The notes: generated from the sequence alone by a model not told the origin. A stretch of 64,000 nt of DNA from Littorina saxatilis (GCF_037325665.1 NW_027128439.1:1-64000); one strand, 5' to 3'. Counted from the stretch's first letter, positions 1 through 11,220 are shown. Made by a program: numbers and translations.

Positions 1-558
1 GGGTAGCGAAAGGAGAACAGAGACCAACATGATGCTCATTTCTTCTTCGGGAGGCAAGCGGTGGGGAGGGAGGGGGGGGGGGGCTGTGGTAATCACGGTA
101 AAAGTAGGAGTTGTGGAGGATAAGGGAGAGAGGTGGGGGGTATCTGATGCGGAGAGAAAAGAGAATTCGTATTCGTTTTCACATACACCACCACCCTCGT
201 CTCGATTCCCCCTTTACGTTAAAACATTTAGTCAAAACTTGACTAAATGTAAAAAGAACGACGAAATGATCACTTTTTGCCGGACACAAGTGGTGACGGA
301 AGGAGTAGTGGCAGGGTGGAGGGGGAGGTGGGGAGCTCGGGCCGGGAAGAAAGGGGGATGGGAGGGGAGGTAACTCATGTGAAGCCAACAAGAGGAAGGG
401 GGGCAAGGAACTGCTCACTGCTCTGTGCAACACAAGTGGGGGTGGGGGGAATACGAGGGGACCAGGGGATGGGTAAGTAGAAAAGCGGAGGGAGAGGAAG
501 GGGGGGGGGTGTTGTGGGGGCTAGCTGGGGTTGGAACGAGAACGGAAAGGAGGAAAAG

Positions 559-1585
559 TATGACGGCTTACTAGTATAGTGCCAAAACCTAGGGTTACCA
601 TTTTCACGTGAAAATTAGTAATTTACAGTGTTAATTACTAATTTTTATTTTTACCTCGTTTTCGGTCACAGTAGTCGGATTTTAAGAGTCCGCTACAACG
701 TCCGTCAAACATCACTCTCACACAATTTCTGAAATATCTTTTAATAAAAGGCCTTATCGAGCAAGTTATCCGACGTGAAGATGCATGTCACAGTTTTCTG
801 CAATAGCGCTTTCCTTAAACGTGTTTTGGGTATCTTGGAAAAGAATAGGCCTAATCGACCCCGAAAACTTTCGAATCGAAGCTGTTCGTAGCAGACGGAC
901 TTTTGATCGGCTGTGGTCTTACACTTTCACATATATCTTTCAATATAATTCCTTATTCGACAAGTTGTCGGGCAGACAGCTATACCTCATATTTATTTCC
1001 ACTACTACACCATACATCTGCTTTGTAGTGTATTAGTGAAGGACAATCGATCCGAAAATGTTCGAATCGAGAGAGGAAAAATGGCGTCAGTCTGGCCGGC
1101 CGTACGTGTGCTAAAGGTCCGACCACTAGCAGACCGTTCTGTTCGCGGTCTAGACTCACACACTTTCACAAATATCTTTCGATAGAATTCGTTAATCAAC
1201 AAGTTATCAGACAGACAGCTGTAGTTATCTACACATGCGCTCAGCTCTTATTGTTAAATTGCATCGGATTAAAGAACTATGGACCAAAAAAGTATCGAAT
1301 CGAAGAATGTTTTGCTCTGGCCGGTGTAACAGTCGAGCATGCGCATTGAACCTCCACAGTCACGAGGCACATGAAAATTAACGCGTGAAAATGACTAATT
1401 CTTAGTTTTGGCACTGGTAAGCTGTCAGGAGGCGAGCCAAAACTGAAAATTAGACATTACCACTTGAAAATTAGTAATTAACACGTGAAAATTAGTAACG
1501 TCATAATTGTAATTTTCTCGTGAAAATGAGCAACTTTCACGTGTTAATTACTAATTTTTAGTTTTGGCGCTAGTAGGCCGTCATA
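559..1585. mobile_element. Non-autonomous TIR DNA transposon inserted in the TRIM intron
   Basis: The ends are inverted repeats beginning TATGACGGC and sharing TACTAG and GCCAAAA; subterminal copies of CACGTGAAAATTAGTAATT recur at both ends. It is flanked by the 6-bp direct repeat GAAAAG. The paralogous empty site at about 3194-3206 in tandem unit B reads GGAGGAAAAGGGCAGG with one GAAAAG, which fixes the borders. No transposase was recognised inside; a short 785-1036 reading frame resembles nothing I know. Superfamily is not assigned. Confidence 0.85.
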
Positions 1586-1780
1586 GAAAAGGGCAGGCAG
1601 AAGACAGGAGGGGCGCTCCGAACATAATATTCACCAACATTATGTCTTCTTTTACCCCCTCCCCCTCCCGCGCTACTTCTCCCTCTGTTTTCGTTTTGTT
1701 GCCACTGCTGTTTAGACGACAGAGTCAGGATGTAGGTGAGACAGACAGCTGTCAGACAGCACAGGGACACCAGCACTTAC

Positions 1781-1908
1781 CTCATTGCCTCGCCATGTTA
1801 CCCAGTCCGGTCCCCGCCTGACCCTGTCCCCCACCTTCAGGACTGCTGCCAGGTCTGCTCTCCTTGGTTTGGCTGTAGCTGTTTGTCCTGTCAAAACACA
1901 CACACACA

Positions 1909-1947
<39 letters not shown>

Positions 1948-3541
1948 ACACACACACACACGAACACACAAACACACACACAAACACACACAATAATATT
2001 TACAAAGTAAATAATATGGTAAAACAAACAGAAGAAGTCGACATATATGATAATCCCCGACGAACTAATTGATTCTACCCGTCGTGCGCTGACTGTGTGT
2101 ACAATGTTCATTACCTGAAGATGGGGTGGTCGTTGTGGCAGTCGCTGATGGTGATGCTGATGCCTGCTGGTGTTGCTTTTTGTATTTTGCCTGTAAGAAA
2201 CAATCACATCGTAAAACCTTCAATGGACTGTGTAAAGATCATCTTATCTATAAAACTGGTTTTTGTGTGTCTGTTTGTCTGTGTGTCTCCCCGTGTGTCT
2301 GTGTGTGGCCCGTTGGTATGACGACGAAAGCTTCGAAACGGGTGCACTGATTTTGACGGGAATCACTGTGTAGGCTTTTTGCAACTCGACTCGTGTCATA
2401 GCTACAGGTACTTTTAAAAACCCAAACTTGAAAGTCGTTAAAAACGGCGGGAAGTGGTATATATATGCTGTGAGCCATCGAAGACACTGCCCACTCACTC
2501 ACTCAATAGAAGAAGCTTCTTTGGTCACGCCCTCATGATTTAGAAGTCTTCACATGAAAGCAGACAGCAGAAATGAACGACATGTAGAATCTATCTCAAA
2601 GCACCATGTCAGTAGGCTGCTACATTGTATAGCTAACAAAGTATTATTGAGTAAAACTTCTCTTCATCAGCTGGATCATGCGATCAGACTGTGATGCAAA
2701 ACAAAGTAAAATTGAGTCATGTTTCCCGTATCTGTGGGGGTTGTTTTAACTTCTGTACTGCGTAACAGCACTGGGAAAAACATGACAATAAAGTTTATTC
2801 GTATTCGTATTCATTCGTATTCGTATTCACACACACCACGACCCTCGTCTCAATTCCCCCTCTATGTTAAAACCTTTAGTCAAAACTTGACTAAATGTAA
2901 AAAGAACAACGAAATGATCACTTTTTGCCGGACACAAGTGGTGACGGAAGGAGTAGTGGCAGGGTGGAGGGGGGGGGGGGGGGGCGGGGGGCTCGGGAAG
3001 AGAAGGGGGATGGGAGAGGAGGTAACTCATGTGAAGCCAACAAGAGGAAGGGGGGCAGGGAACTGCTCACTGCTCTGTGCAACACAAGTGGGGGTGGGGG
3101 GAATATGAGGGGACCAGGGGATAGGTAAGTAGAGAAGCGGAGGGAGGGGAAGGGGGGTGTTGTGGGGGCTAGCTGGGGTAGGCTCGAGAACAGAAAGGAG
3201 GAAAAGGGCAGGTAGAAGACAGGAGGGGCGTTCCGAACATAATATTCACCAATTCATGTCTTCTTTTACCCCCCTTCACACCCCCCCCCCCCCCCCCCCC
3301 CCCCCCCATCGCCTTTTGTTTTCATGTTGTTGCAACTTCTGTTTTGACGACAGATTCAGGATGCAGGTGAGACAGACAGCTGTCAGACAGCACAGGGACA
3401 CCAACACTTACCTCATTGTATCGAGTTTGCAATACAGACCAGCCTTGTGTCCAGTTCGGTCCCCGCCTGACCCTGCCCCCCACCTTCAGGACTGCTGCCA
3501 GGTCTGCTCTCCTTGGTTTGGCTGTAGCTGTTTGTCCTGTC

Positions 3542-3582
<41 letters not shown>

Positions 3583-3624
3583 ACACACACACAAACACAC
3601 ACACAAACATACACACCAACACCC

Positions 3625-3664
<40 letters not shown>

Positions 3665-5910
3665 GAACACACAAACAAACACAATAATATTTATAAAGTA
3701 AATAATACAGTAAAGCAAACGAATAAAGTCGACATAAATGAAAATCACCGACGAACCAATCAAAACTGTACCAAAAATCAACCGAAGGAACCTAAGTTTC
3801 TTTGCTCTAGAAGTCAAGCAACAAATCTTTCTGACACGATTCATCCAACCCGTCGTGCGCTGACTGTGTGTACAATGTTCATTACCTGAAGATGGGGTGG
3901 TCGTTGTGGAAGTCGCTGATGGTGATGCTGATGTCTGCTGATGTAGCTTTTGTATTTTGCCTGGAACAAACAATAACATCGTAGGACCTTCAATGGACTG
4001 TGTAAAAATCATCATCATCTATTAAGCTGGTTTGTGTGTGTGTTTGTCTGTCCGTATGTTTGCCTATGTGTCTGCCCGTGTGTCTGTGTGTGGCCCGTTG
4101 GTATGACGACGAAAGCTTCGAAACGGGTGCACTGATTTTGACGGGAATCACTGTGTAGGTTTTTTGCCACTCGACTCGTGTCATAGCTAGGTACTTTCGA
4201 AAACCCAAACTTGAAAGTCGTTAAAAACGGCGGGAAGTAGTATATATGCTATGAGCCATCGAAGACACTGCCCACTCACTCACTCAATTGAAGAAGCTTC
4301 TTTGGTCACGCCCTCATGATTAAGAAGTCTTCACATGAAAGCAGACAGCGGAAATGAACGACACGTAGAAACTATCTCAAAGCGCTATGTCAGCAGGCTG
4401 CGATAGGTAACGAAGTATTATTGAGTACAAACTCTCTTCATAAGCTGGATCCTGTGATCAGACTGTGATGTAAAACAAAGTAGAATTGAGTCATGTTTTC
4501 CGTATCTGTGGGGGCTGTTTTAACTTCTGTACTGCGTAACAGCACTGACAAGAGAAACAACAGTCGGAGCACAAAGAAAGGACGTTACCTAGTTTAGACA
4601 GATCTGATTTCAGACGGGTCAGCAGCTGGCTGTCAAATACGATGTCACCCACATCCTTGACCTTGGCAGTCGTTCCACTCTCTGACTCAAGGTCGTCCAG
4701 ACGTGACTTCAGCTGATTCAGCATCTGCAGGAGTGCGTCATCAGGGGCTGACGTCACCAGGTGATCGATGTTACTAGAGTTTGACGTCATCGCTGCCCGC
4801 GCTTTCTCCATTTCAGCAAGTGACGTCACTGTTGCATCTTCTTCTTTTTGAATGAGGTCATGGACCTGCTGACGTCGCTTCTCACTACACTGCTGAAGGT
4901 CATCAAAGACGTCATCCGCCTTTTTGTGCATGCCCTTGAACTTCTCCTTGGCAGCCTTCATCTGGAACAGTATGACGTGTCAAAAATACAGGTGTTACAG
5001 TACTATTGAAACAAAATAGGAAATTGATTTAACGTTCTGCACACGCGATTTCATTTTCTCTTTGTTCGTGCATTGCCATTTTAAACAAAAAGGAAAACAA
5101 TCGACTGACAGCTGATGGGGGTCATGTGAACCGCACAGTAGCTTGGAGACACGTAGACATGTTTACAAGTACTAACACAGACAGCACGGGAGGAAGGGGC
5201 GGGAAGGGACAGGTCGTACTGAACAGGACCTACACAATGACGGAGAACACACACACCTGTTTTGCCAGTCCTGCTCCTTTCTCCTTCAGTCTCTGTGACT
5301 GTTGTGTCAGCTCTGTCCTCTTCTCTCTCGCCACATCTGTGATGGCCTTCACCTCTGGGCAGCTGCGATGATTGGTTGTAGCACACAGCATGCACATAAG
5401 CTCTTGGTGGGCGGAGCAGTAAAGTTCAGCCGGCCTATTGGAGTGGTTGTTACATGTTGCCTGGCGGTTGGCAGCCAATCGCTTTGCAGTTAGTTTATTG
5501 AGCCGTTCCAGGGTGTGGTCTTTTGACACAGGAAGTTTCTGGTGGTGGCTGGTGCATGTCTTGCAGAGTTTGATACTGCAATCAAAACAGTATGACGTTG
5601 CAGTGACGTTATTTTGGCACACCTCACAAACGTGGGGACCATTAAGAACTTTGTGACTTTCCACCAGAGCCGCGGTGGCGAAGTCAGTAGAGAGCGAGTC
5701 AACCATTGTGGCCAGCTGACCTTGACCTTGCTGAGTGGAGGAGAGAATGGGGGCTCTGCAGAGGGGGCAACCCCCCTGTCCCCCTGCCTTCTGTAGCCAA
5801 GACAGAACACAGTCACGGCACGCAAGGTGGTTGCAAGGCAGCAGTTTGGGGTTGGTGAAATCGTCATGGCAGACTGGACACTCTATGTCTCCGCTTGTCA
5901 CACCGGCCAT
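1781..5910 (-). CDS. TRIM-like RING/B-box/coiled-coil/MIB-HERC2 protein, left copy (3' end beyond the window)
   Basis: Probable E3 ubiquitin ligase of the TRIM type. Exon 1 (5257-5910, 654 nt; UTR back to 5960) encodes 218 residues starting [14 protein letters not shown]: a C3HC4 RING, B-box 1 (HVCEVC...) and B-box 2 (ATCNNHSN...). Exon 2 (4589-4961, 373 nt) encodes a charged coiled coil. Linker exon B is 3886-3960 (75 nt) and MIB/HERC2 first-half exon B is 3412-3536 (125 nt, ending RGPNW...YNE). A second pair lies at 2115-2190 and 1781-1887 (107 nt, ending RGPDWVTWRGNE, closer to the canonical domain). The final DGGG exon, seen in the right copy, should lie left of base 1. By eye exon 1 differs from the right copy at about 15 of 218 residues. 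Linker exon A has 76 nt instead of 75, which breaks phase, so linker B joined to either MIB exon is the coherent choice. The ATG was chosen because it follows a splice acceptor at 5961 and precedes the RING directly. Confidence 0.88.
1888..1996. repeat. (CA)n microsatellite at the splice acceptor of MIB exon A
   Basis: Imperfect (CA)n with TA and GA interruptions. Read on the gene strand it is a (GT)n tract running into the CAG acceptor at 1888-1890. The same arrangement recurs at 3540-3682 and in the right copy at 56498-56710. Confidence 0.95.
2825..2905 (+). repeat. 3'-end fragment of the 850-bp repeat family inside a TRIM intron
   Basis: It holds the CGACCCTCGTCTC, CCCCCT and hairpin TTTAGTCAAAACTTGACTAAA landmarks of the family's 3' end. 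A matching fragment sits at 180-262 in unit A but is absent from the right arm near 57345, so it arrived after the inverted duplication and before the tandem one. Confidence 0.85.
3540..3685. repeat. (CA)n microsatellite at the acceptor of MIB exon B
   Basis: Long imperfect (CA)n with AAAC, ATAC and CCAAC interruptions, a pyrimidine/GT-rich tract on the gene strand directly before the exon at 3536. Confidence 0.95.
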
Positions 5911-6078
5911 GATAGCTGTTCTCACACTCTCAGGATTCCCAACTCTCCGGCAAACTTGAACTGAAAGCAGACAGTGAAAAGGAACAATAAGCACAGGATA
6001 GCATAACGTGGATTTCGTCACGTGTACACTGAAAAATAAGACAAAAGAACATGACAAGATTGACGTTTGGCACCGTTT

Positions 6079-6320
6079 TTATATTTAGTCAAGTTTTGAC
6101 TAAATATTTTAACATCGAGGGGGAATCGAAACGAGGGTCGTGGTGTATGTGCGTGCGTGTGTGCGTGCGTGTGTGCGTGCGTGCGTGCGTGTAGAGCGAT
6201 TCAGACCAAACTACTGGACCGATCTTTATGAAATTGGACATGAGAGTTCCTGGCTATGATATCCCCGAACGTTTTTTTCATTTTTTTGATAAATGTCTTT
6301 GATGACGTCATATCCGGATA
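6079..6320 (-). repeat. 850-bp-family repeat, reversed 3' fragment
   Basis: It starts with the reversed terminal hairpin ATTTAGTCAAGTTTTGACTAA, then the reversed GAGGGTCGTGG, a (GT/GC)n tract and the GATGACGTCATATCCGG motif. At about 6300-6330 it abuts a head-on TGACGTCATATCCGGATATGACGTCA palindrome leading into the next copy. Confidence 0.85.
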
Positions 6321-6345
6321 TGACGTCATCAAAGACATATATCAA

Positions 6346-7203
6346 AACAAGTCGCGTAAGGCGAAAATACAATATTTAGTCAAGTAGCTGTCGAACTCAC
6401 AGAATGAAACTGAACGCAACGCAACGCAGCAAGACCGTATACTCGTAGCATCGTCACTCCACCGCCCTAATTGACAAGAAGAGCGGGGTATTCGTTGCGC
6501 TGAGAAGGATAGCACGCTTTTCTGTACCTCTCTTTGTTTTAACTTTCTGAGCGTGTTTTTAATCCAAACATATCATATCTATATATTTTTGGAATCAGGA
6601 ACCGACCAGGAATAAGATGAAAGTGTTTTTAAATTGATTTCGAAAAAAAAAATTGGATAATAATTTTTATATATTTAATTTTCAGAGCTTGTTTTTAATC
6701 CGAATATAACATATTTATATGTTTTTGGAATCAGCAAATGATGGAGAATAAGATAAACGTAAATTTGGATCGTTTTATAAATTTTTAATTTTTTTTACAA
6801 TTTTCAGATTTTTAATGACCAAAGTCATTAATTAAGTTTTAAGCCACCAAGCTGAAATGCAATACCGAACCCCGGGCTTCGTCGAAGATTACTTGACCAA
6901 AATTTCAACCAATTTGGTTGAAAAATGAGGGCGTGACAGTGCCGCCTCAACTTTCACGAAAAGCCGGATATGACGTCATCAAAGACATTTATCAAAAAAA
7001 TGAAAAAAACGTTCGGGGATTTCATACCCAGGAACTCTCATGTCAAATTTCATAAAGATCGGTCCAGTAGTTTAGTCTGAATCGCTCTACACACACACAC
7101 ACACACACGCACAGACAGACAGACAGACAGACACACATACACCATACCCTCGTTTCGATTCCCCCTCGATGTTAAAATATTTAGTCAAAACTTGACTAAA
7201 TAT
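6346..7203 (+). mobile_element. 850-bp-family interspersed repeat, full-length copy 1
   Basis: It begins AACAAGTCGCGTAAGGCG and ends in the hairpin ATTTAGTCAAAACTTGACTAAAT followed by ATA. Internal landmarks are GCGTGTTTTTAATCCAAAC, a second related block (GCTTGTTTTTAATCCGAAT), GACGTCATC, and a (CA)n tract after GCTCTACACAC. No coding capacity was seen. The 3' hairpin, lack of TIRs and internal microsatellite resemble non-autonomous Helentron/HINE or pearl-type elements; that assignment is a guess. Confidence 0.85.
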
Positions 7204-7940
7204 AACAAGTCGCGTAAGGCGAAAATACAATATTTAGTCAAGTAGCTGCCATTTTTCAGCAAGACCGTATACTCGTAGCATCGTCAGTCCACCGCTCATG
7301 GCAAAGGCAGTGAAATTGACAAGAAGAGCGGGGTAGTAGTTGCGCTAAGAAGGATAGCACGCTTTTCTGTACCTCTTTTTGTTTTAACTTTCTGAGCGTG
7401 TTTTGAATCCAAACATATCATATCTATATGTTTTTGGAATCAGGAACCGACAAGGAATAAGATGAAAGTGTTTTTAAATTGATTTGGACAATTTAATTTT
7501 GATAATAATTTTTATATATTTAATTTTCAGAGCTTGTTTTTAATCCGAATATAACATATTTATATGTTTTTGGAATCAGCAAATGATGGAGAATAAGATA
7601 AACGTAAATTTGGATCGTTTTATAAATTTTTATTTTTTTTTACAATTTTCAGATTTTTAATGACCAAAGTCATTAATTAATTTTTAAGCCATCACGCTGA
7701 AATGCAATACCGAAGTCCGGGCTTCGTCGAAGACTACTTGACCAAAATTTGAACCAATTTGGTTGAAAAATGAGAGCGTGACAGTGCCGCCTCAACTTTC
7801 ACGAAAAGCCGGATATGACGTCATCAAAGACATTTATCGAAAAAAGGAGAAAAACGTTCGGGGATATCAATCCCAGGAACTCTCATGTAAAATTTCATAA
7901 AGATCGGCCCAGTAGTTTGGTCTGAATCGCTCTACACGCA

Positions 7941-7972
<32 letters not shown>

Positions 7973-8051
7973 CACACACACATACACCACGACCCTCGTT
8001 TCGATTCCCCCTCGATGTTAAAATATTTAGTCAAAACTTGACTAAATATAA
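7204..8051 (+). mobile_element. 850-bp-family interspersed repeat, full-length copy 2
   Basis: Second copy, joined head to tail to copy 1 with no unique DNA between them. It has the same 5' end, paired AATCC blocks, GACGTCATC motif, (CGCA/CA)n tract and 3' hairpin. Tandem joining suits Helitron-like transposition or unequal exchange. Confidence 0.85.
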
Positions 8052-8272
8052 AAATGAAAAAAACGTTCGGGGATTTCATACCCAGGAACTCTCATGTCAA
8101 ATTTCATAAAGATCGGTCCAGTAGTTTAGTCTGAATCGCTCTACACACACAAACACACGCACACACGCACACGCACACGCACACGCACACACGCACATAC
8201 ACCACGACCCTCGTTTCGATTCCCCGTCGATGTTAAAATATTTAGTCAAAACTTGACTAAATATAAAAAGAA
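8052..8272 (+). repeat. 850-bp-family repeat, 3' fragment
   Basis: It starts inside the element at AAAATGAAAAAAACGTTCGG and runs through the (CA/CG)n tract to the terminal hairpin. It is the third head-to-tail unit in the row. Confidence 0.85.
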
Positions 8273-9540
8273 CAAGGAACTTAGTCGATAAATATCGACA
8301 GGGGGCCGACAAATGGTTTAAATGGGAAATGTGTGTATATGGGTGTGGGTTTGAAACAAACAAACAAACCAACCCATGTGAACCCCGGGCCGCAGGCCTT
8401 CGATGTAGTGATTGAAAAAAAAAGGATGTTCTCAAATGGTTCAATTCTCATTTGGTCTGATTCTCAAATGGTACCGGTATACTCCCCCCCCCCCCCTGGC
8501 CGCAGGCCTAGGAGTAAAATTTTTATAGACACTGACCTTCTTCCCAGGGGTCATTGACCCAGTTTTAGCTATGAGAGGTGGTTCGCCCAGAGGCTGTAGA
8601 GTATACTGGGGCGGTCTCTTTGATGTCTTGAGAGGAAACTTGGCCAGGGTAGTACATGCACCAGAACTGGTGGACACCAAGGACAAACATGAAATCGAAG
8701 CAGTTTGCTTTCAGAGAGAACGGTCGTCAGCAACTCAAACTTCTCTGTTTTCTTTTTTTTTTTAAATCTGACTTTCTGTGTGGCCCCCTGACTCCGCCCC
8801 CTCCCTCTGTAAGGACCCTCCTCCACAAGGACCGATTTTTGTCAACATTTTAAAGGTCGCTAGAGAGGGGTTCCACTGTATGACCTAACCGCTACTGGCA
8901 GACGGCCTCAATCTTCACGCGCAAAGACGAGATTAATAGGTGCTCGGTTTTGGTATTTTGAATTACATTACATTAAACCTTTGTTGGGTTTCATGGTCAT
9001 GGCAACAGCCATAATAATATTACATGATGTATAATATCATATTTCAGCATATGTGAATTACATGTCATCATACTAAACTGTCATACATTTTTATTCCTAC
9101 ATTATTCTGATTGATCACAACCAAACCTACTATCATTGGACACATCCAAATGCAAGCGCCTGTTCTTGACAATTTCTCTCTGATCTAAATATAAAATCAG
9201 TGCAATTTCCTGGGTCGGGCTTTGCCACAGACACTCACGGTTTGGCCTGTAGGTAAAATGTACAATGTATTTTCTGATTTGTGCACAAAAGCTTTTTTTC
9301 TTTTTTCTTTTTTTTAACATAACAATGTTTAATGTCACTGTATGTTTAAAAGACCATGGTCATATTTGTAAAAAAAATGTTAAATTAGAAAATAAATAAC
9401 ATTTTGGTTCATGATTTTTCCTACACCTGTGCTAAAAATAAGAAATAAAAATGTCGGGTATATAAGTCACTCAAATACAGCTAGGTATGAATGGCTCGGT
9501 TTGAGTTTGTTGCAGTTGACCCTGCACAATGCGACATATC
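8273..9540. other. No recognised gene; AT-rich and low-complexity DNA
   Basis: It includes GGCCGCAGGCC twice near 8390 and 8500, a poly-C tract at 8486-8499, and a possible coding-like remnant at 8571-8760 (reads GNLARVVHAPELVDTKDKH) that I cannot identify. The tail at 8820-8880 (GGTCGCTAGAGAGGGGTTCC) resembles a dispersed invertebrate repeat. Confidence 0.4.
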
Positions 9541-9745
9541 ATGTTTTTGTTGAACAATTTTGACGTCACCCCTCCCATAGGGTGACGTATTTCACAACTT
9601 CCTGTGTTACACAAACTCTGTGATGACCAATTTTGACGTCACCCCTCCCATAGGGTGACGGATTTCACAACTTTCTACAGATGAACAATTTTGACGTCAC
9701 CCCTCCCATAGGGTGACGGATGTCACAACTTCCTGTGTACACAAA
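9540..9745. repeat. Three tandem copies of a ~75 bp unit with a CRE-like site
   Basis: The core TTTTGACGTCACCCCTCCCA followed by TAGGGTGACG occurs at about 9559, 9632 and 9690, each followed by TTTCACAACTT or TGTCACAACTT. Each unit has a TGACGTCA palindrome (CREB/ATF-type site) and a reversed half site TGACG. Whether any factor binds is unknown. Confidence 0.85.
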
Positions 9746-9829
9746 CTGATGACGTATTTCACAACAAAATGGCGCTGCCCATGGTCAACCTCGAAACTAT
9801 CCGTATAGAATGGGGGCGTCCTCGCCCCC

Positions 9830-11220
9830 ATAAAAAGCTGGATATAGGAGCAAGTTTAACACACAAAAAAACATTATTCATACTGGCCCGGCCACTATCA
9901 AGTCAGTTATACTCACTTTTCTAAATATAACAAGTCGCGTAAGGCGAAAATACAATATTTAGTCAAGTAGCTGTCGAACTCACAGAATGAAACTGAACGC
10001 AATGCAACGCAGCAAGACCGTATACTCGTAGTCCACCGCTCACGGCATAGGCAGTGAAATTGACAAGAAGAGCGGGGTAGTAGTTGCGCTAAGAAGGATA
10101 GCACGCTTTTCTGTACCTCTCTTTGTTTTAACTTTCTGAGCGTGTTTTTAATCCAAACATATCATATCTATATGTTTTTGGAATCAGGAACCGACAAGGA
10201 AAAAGATGAAAGTGTTTTTAAATTGATTTGGACAATTTAATTTTGATAATAATTTTTATATATTTAATTTTCAGAGCTTGTTTTTAATCCAAATATAACA
10301 TATTTATATGTTTTTGGAATCAGCAAATGATGGAGAATAAGATAAACGTAAATTTGGATCGTTTTATAAATTTTTATTTTTTTTTACAATTTTCCGATTT
10401 TTAATGACCAAAGTCATTAATTAATTTTTAAGCCACCAAGCTGAAATGCAATACCGAAGTCCGGGCTTCGTCGAAGATTACTTGACCAAAATTTCAACCA
10501 ATTTGGTTGAAAAATGAGGGCGTGACAGTGCCGCCTCAACTTTCACGAAAAGCCGGATATGACGTCATTAAAGACATTTATCAAAAAAATCAAAAAAACG
10601 TATGGGGATTTCATACCCAGGAACTCTCATGTCAAATTTCATAAAGATCGGTCCAGTAGTTTAGTCTGAATCGCTCTACACACACACACACGCACACACG
10701 CACATACACCACGACCCTCGTTTCGATTCCCCCTCGATGTTAAAATATTAAGTCAAAACTTGACTAAATATAAAAAGAGAAAAAGCTGGATATAGGAGCT
10801 AGTTTAACACAAAAAAAACATTATTCATACTGGCCCGGCCACTATTTAGTCAGTTATTCTCACTTTTCTAATGTAAGTCTAAATTCTCTGAAATCTATTA
10901 CATCTTTCACGACTCGGTAAAGGCTGATTTCTCAGGAAAATGGAAATCTTCTTACTTTTCGAAGAATGCGCTGGAACCGAAAGTAGAAAACGACAACAGG
11001 AATTAAATATATACATGTAGTCTCTTTCAGAAGGTTATGCAGACGGAAACATAACATGGCGTACTACCCTTCAGCATACTAATGTTGTTGCTTTTTTCAA
11101 TACACCACTGCAAACCCGTCTTGTGTTTCGTTCCACTGACCTACATTCAAGTAGCTGACACTCTGTTCAGTGCAGTCATATCGAGCGTTCTACCGCTGAC
11201 AACTGACGGCACACAGTGAC
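9830..11220 (+). repeat. Upstream block shared by the TRIM loci (left copy)
   Basis: Matches 52800-53530 in reverse orientation and, in its right part, 62560-62775. Landmarks are GGAGCAAGTTTAAC, TGGCCCGGCCACTA, CATCTTTCACGACTCGG, and TGTTCAGTGCAGTCATATCG. It lies in mirrored order relative to the TRIM exons in both arms, so the inverted duplication probably extended this far. A first sub-unit of about 95 bp (9830-9925) is repeated at 10783-10872 on the other side of the inserted 850-bp element. Confidence 0.8.
9925..10774 (+). mobile_element. 850-bp-family interspersed repeat, full-length copy 3
   Basis: Complete copy from AACAAGTCGCGTAAGGCG to the terminal hairpin and ATAAAA. It separates two ~95 bp direct repeats of the upstream block, so it lies in or between duplicated host units. 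Confidence 0.85.

Larger units (their letters stand above)
165..2780 (-). repeat. Tandem unit A of the left TRIM locus
   Basis: This unit repeats the content of 2805-4550: G-rich intron stretch, MIB/HERC2 first-half exon, (CA)n tract, small linker exon, and the stretch ending AGCACTG. It differs by a 1.03 kb transposon (559-1585) and by microsatellite length. The right arm has only one such unit, so the tandem duplication is specific to the left arm. Confidence 0.85.
2805..4550 (-). repeat. Tandem unit B of the left TRIM locus
   Basis: Second copy of the block in unit A, next to the coiled-coil exon. It holds linker exon B and MIB exon B. It carries about 90 bp near 3755-3845 that unit A lacks, and a long poly-C tract at 3282-3308. 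Confidence 0.85.
1..6040 (-). repeat. Left arm of a large inverted duplication (TRIM locus)
   Basis: Read on the minus strand, this segment matches 54222-57708 on the plus strand, including exons, introns and flanks. Base 1 corresponds to about 57708. Similarity at the gene's 5' side starts near 6040, beside the shared sequence around TACACGTGACG. The left arm is longer because its 3' half was duplicated in tandem and because a 1 kb transposon and 850-bp-family repeat pieces were added. Confidence 0.9.

Noticed and set aside
9540-9745. CRISPR-like array
   Set aside because: Only three diverged units with no regular spacers, in an evidently animal genome; a tandem repeat explains it.
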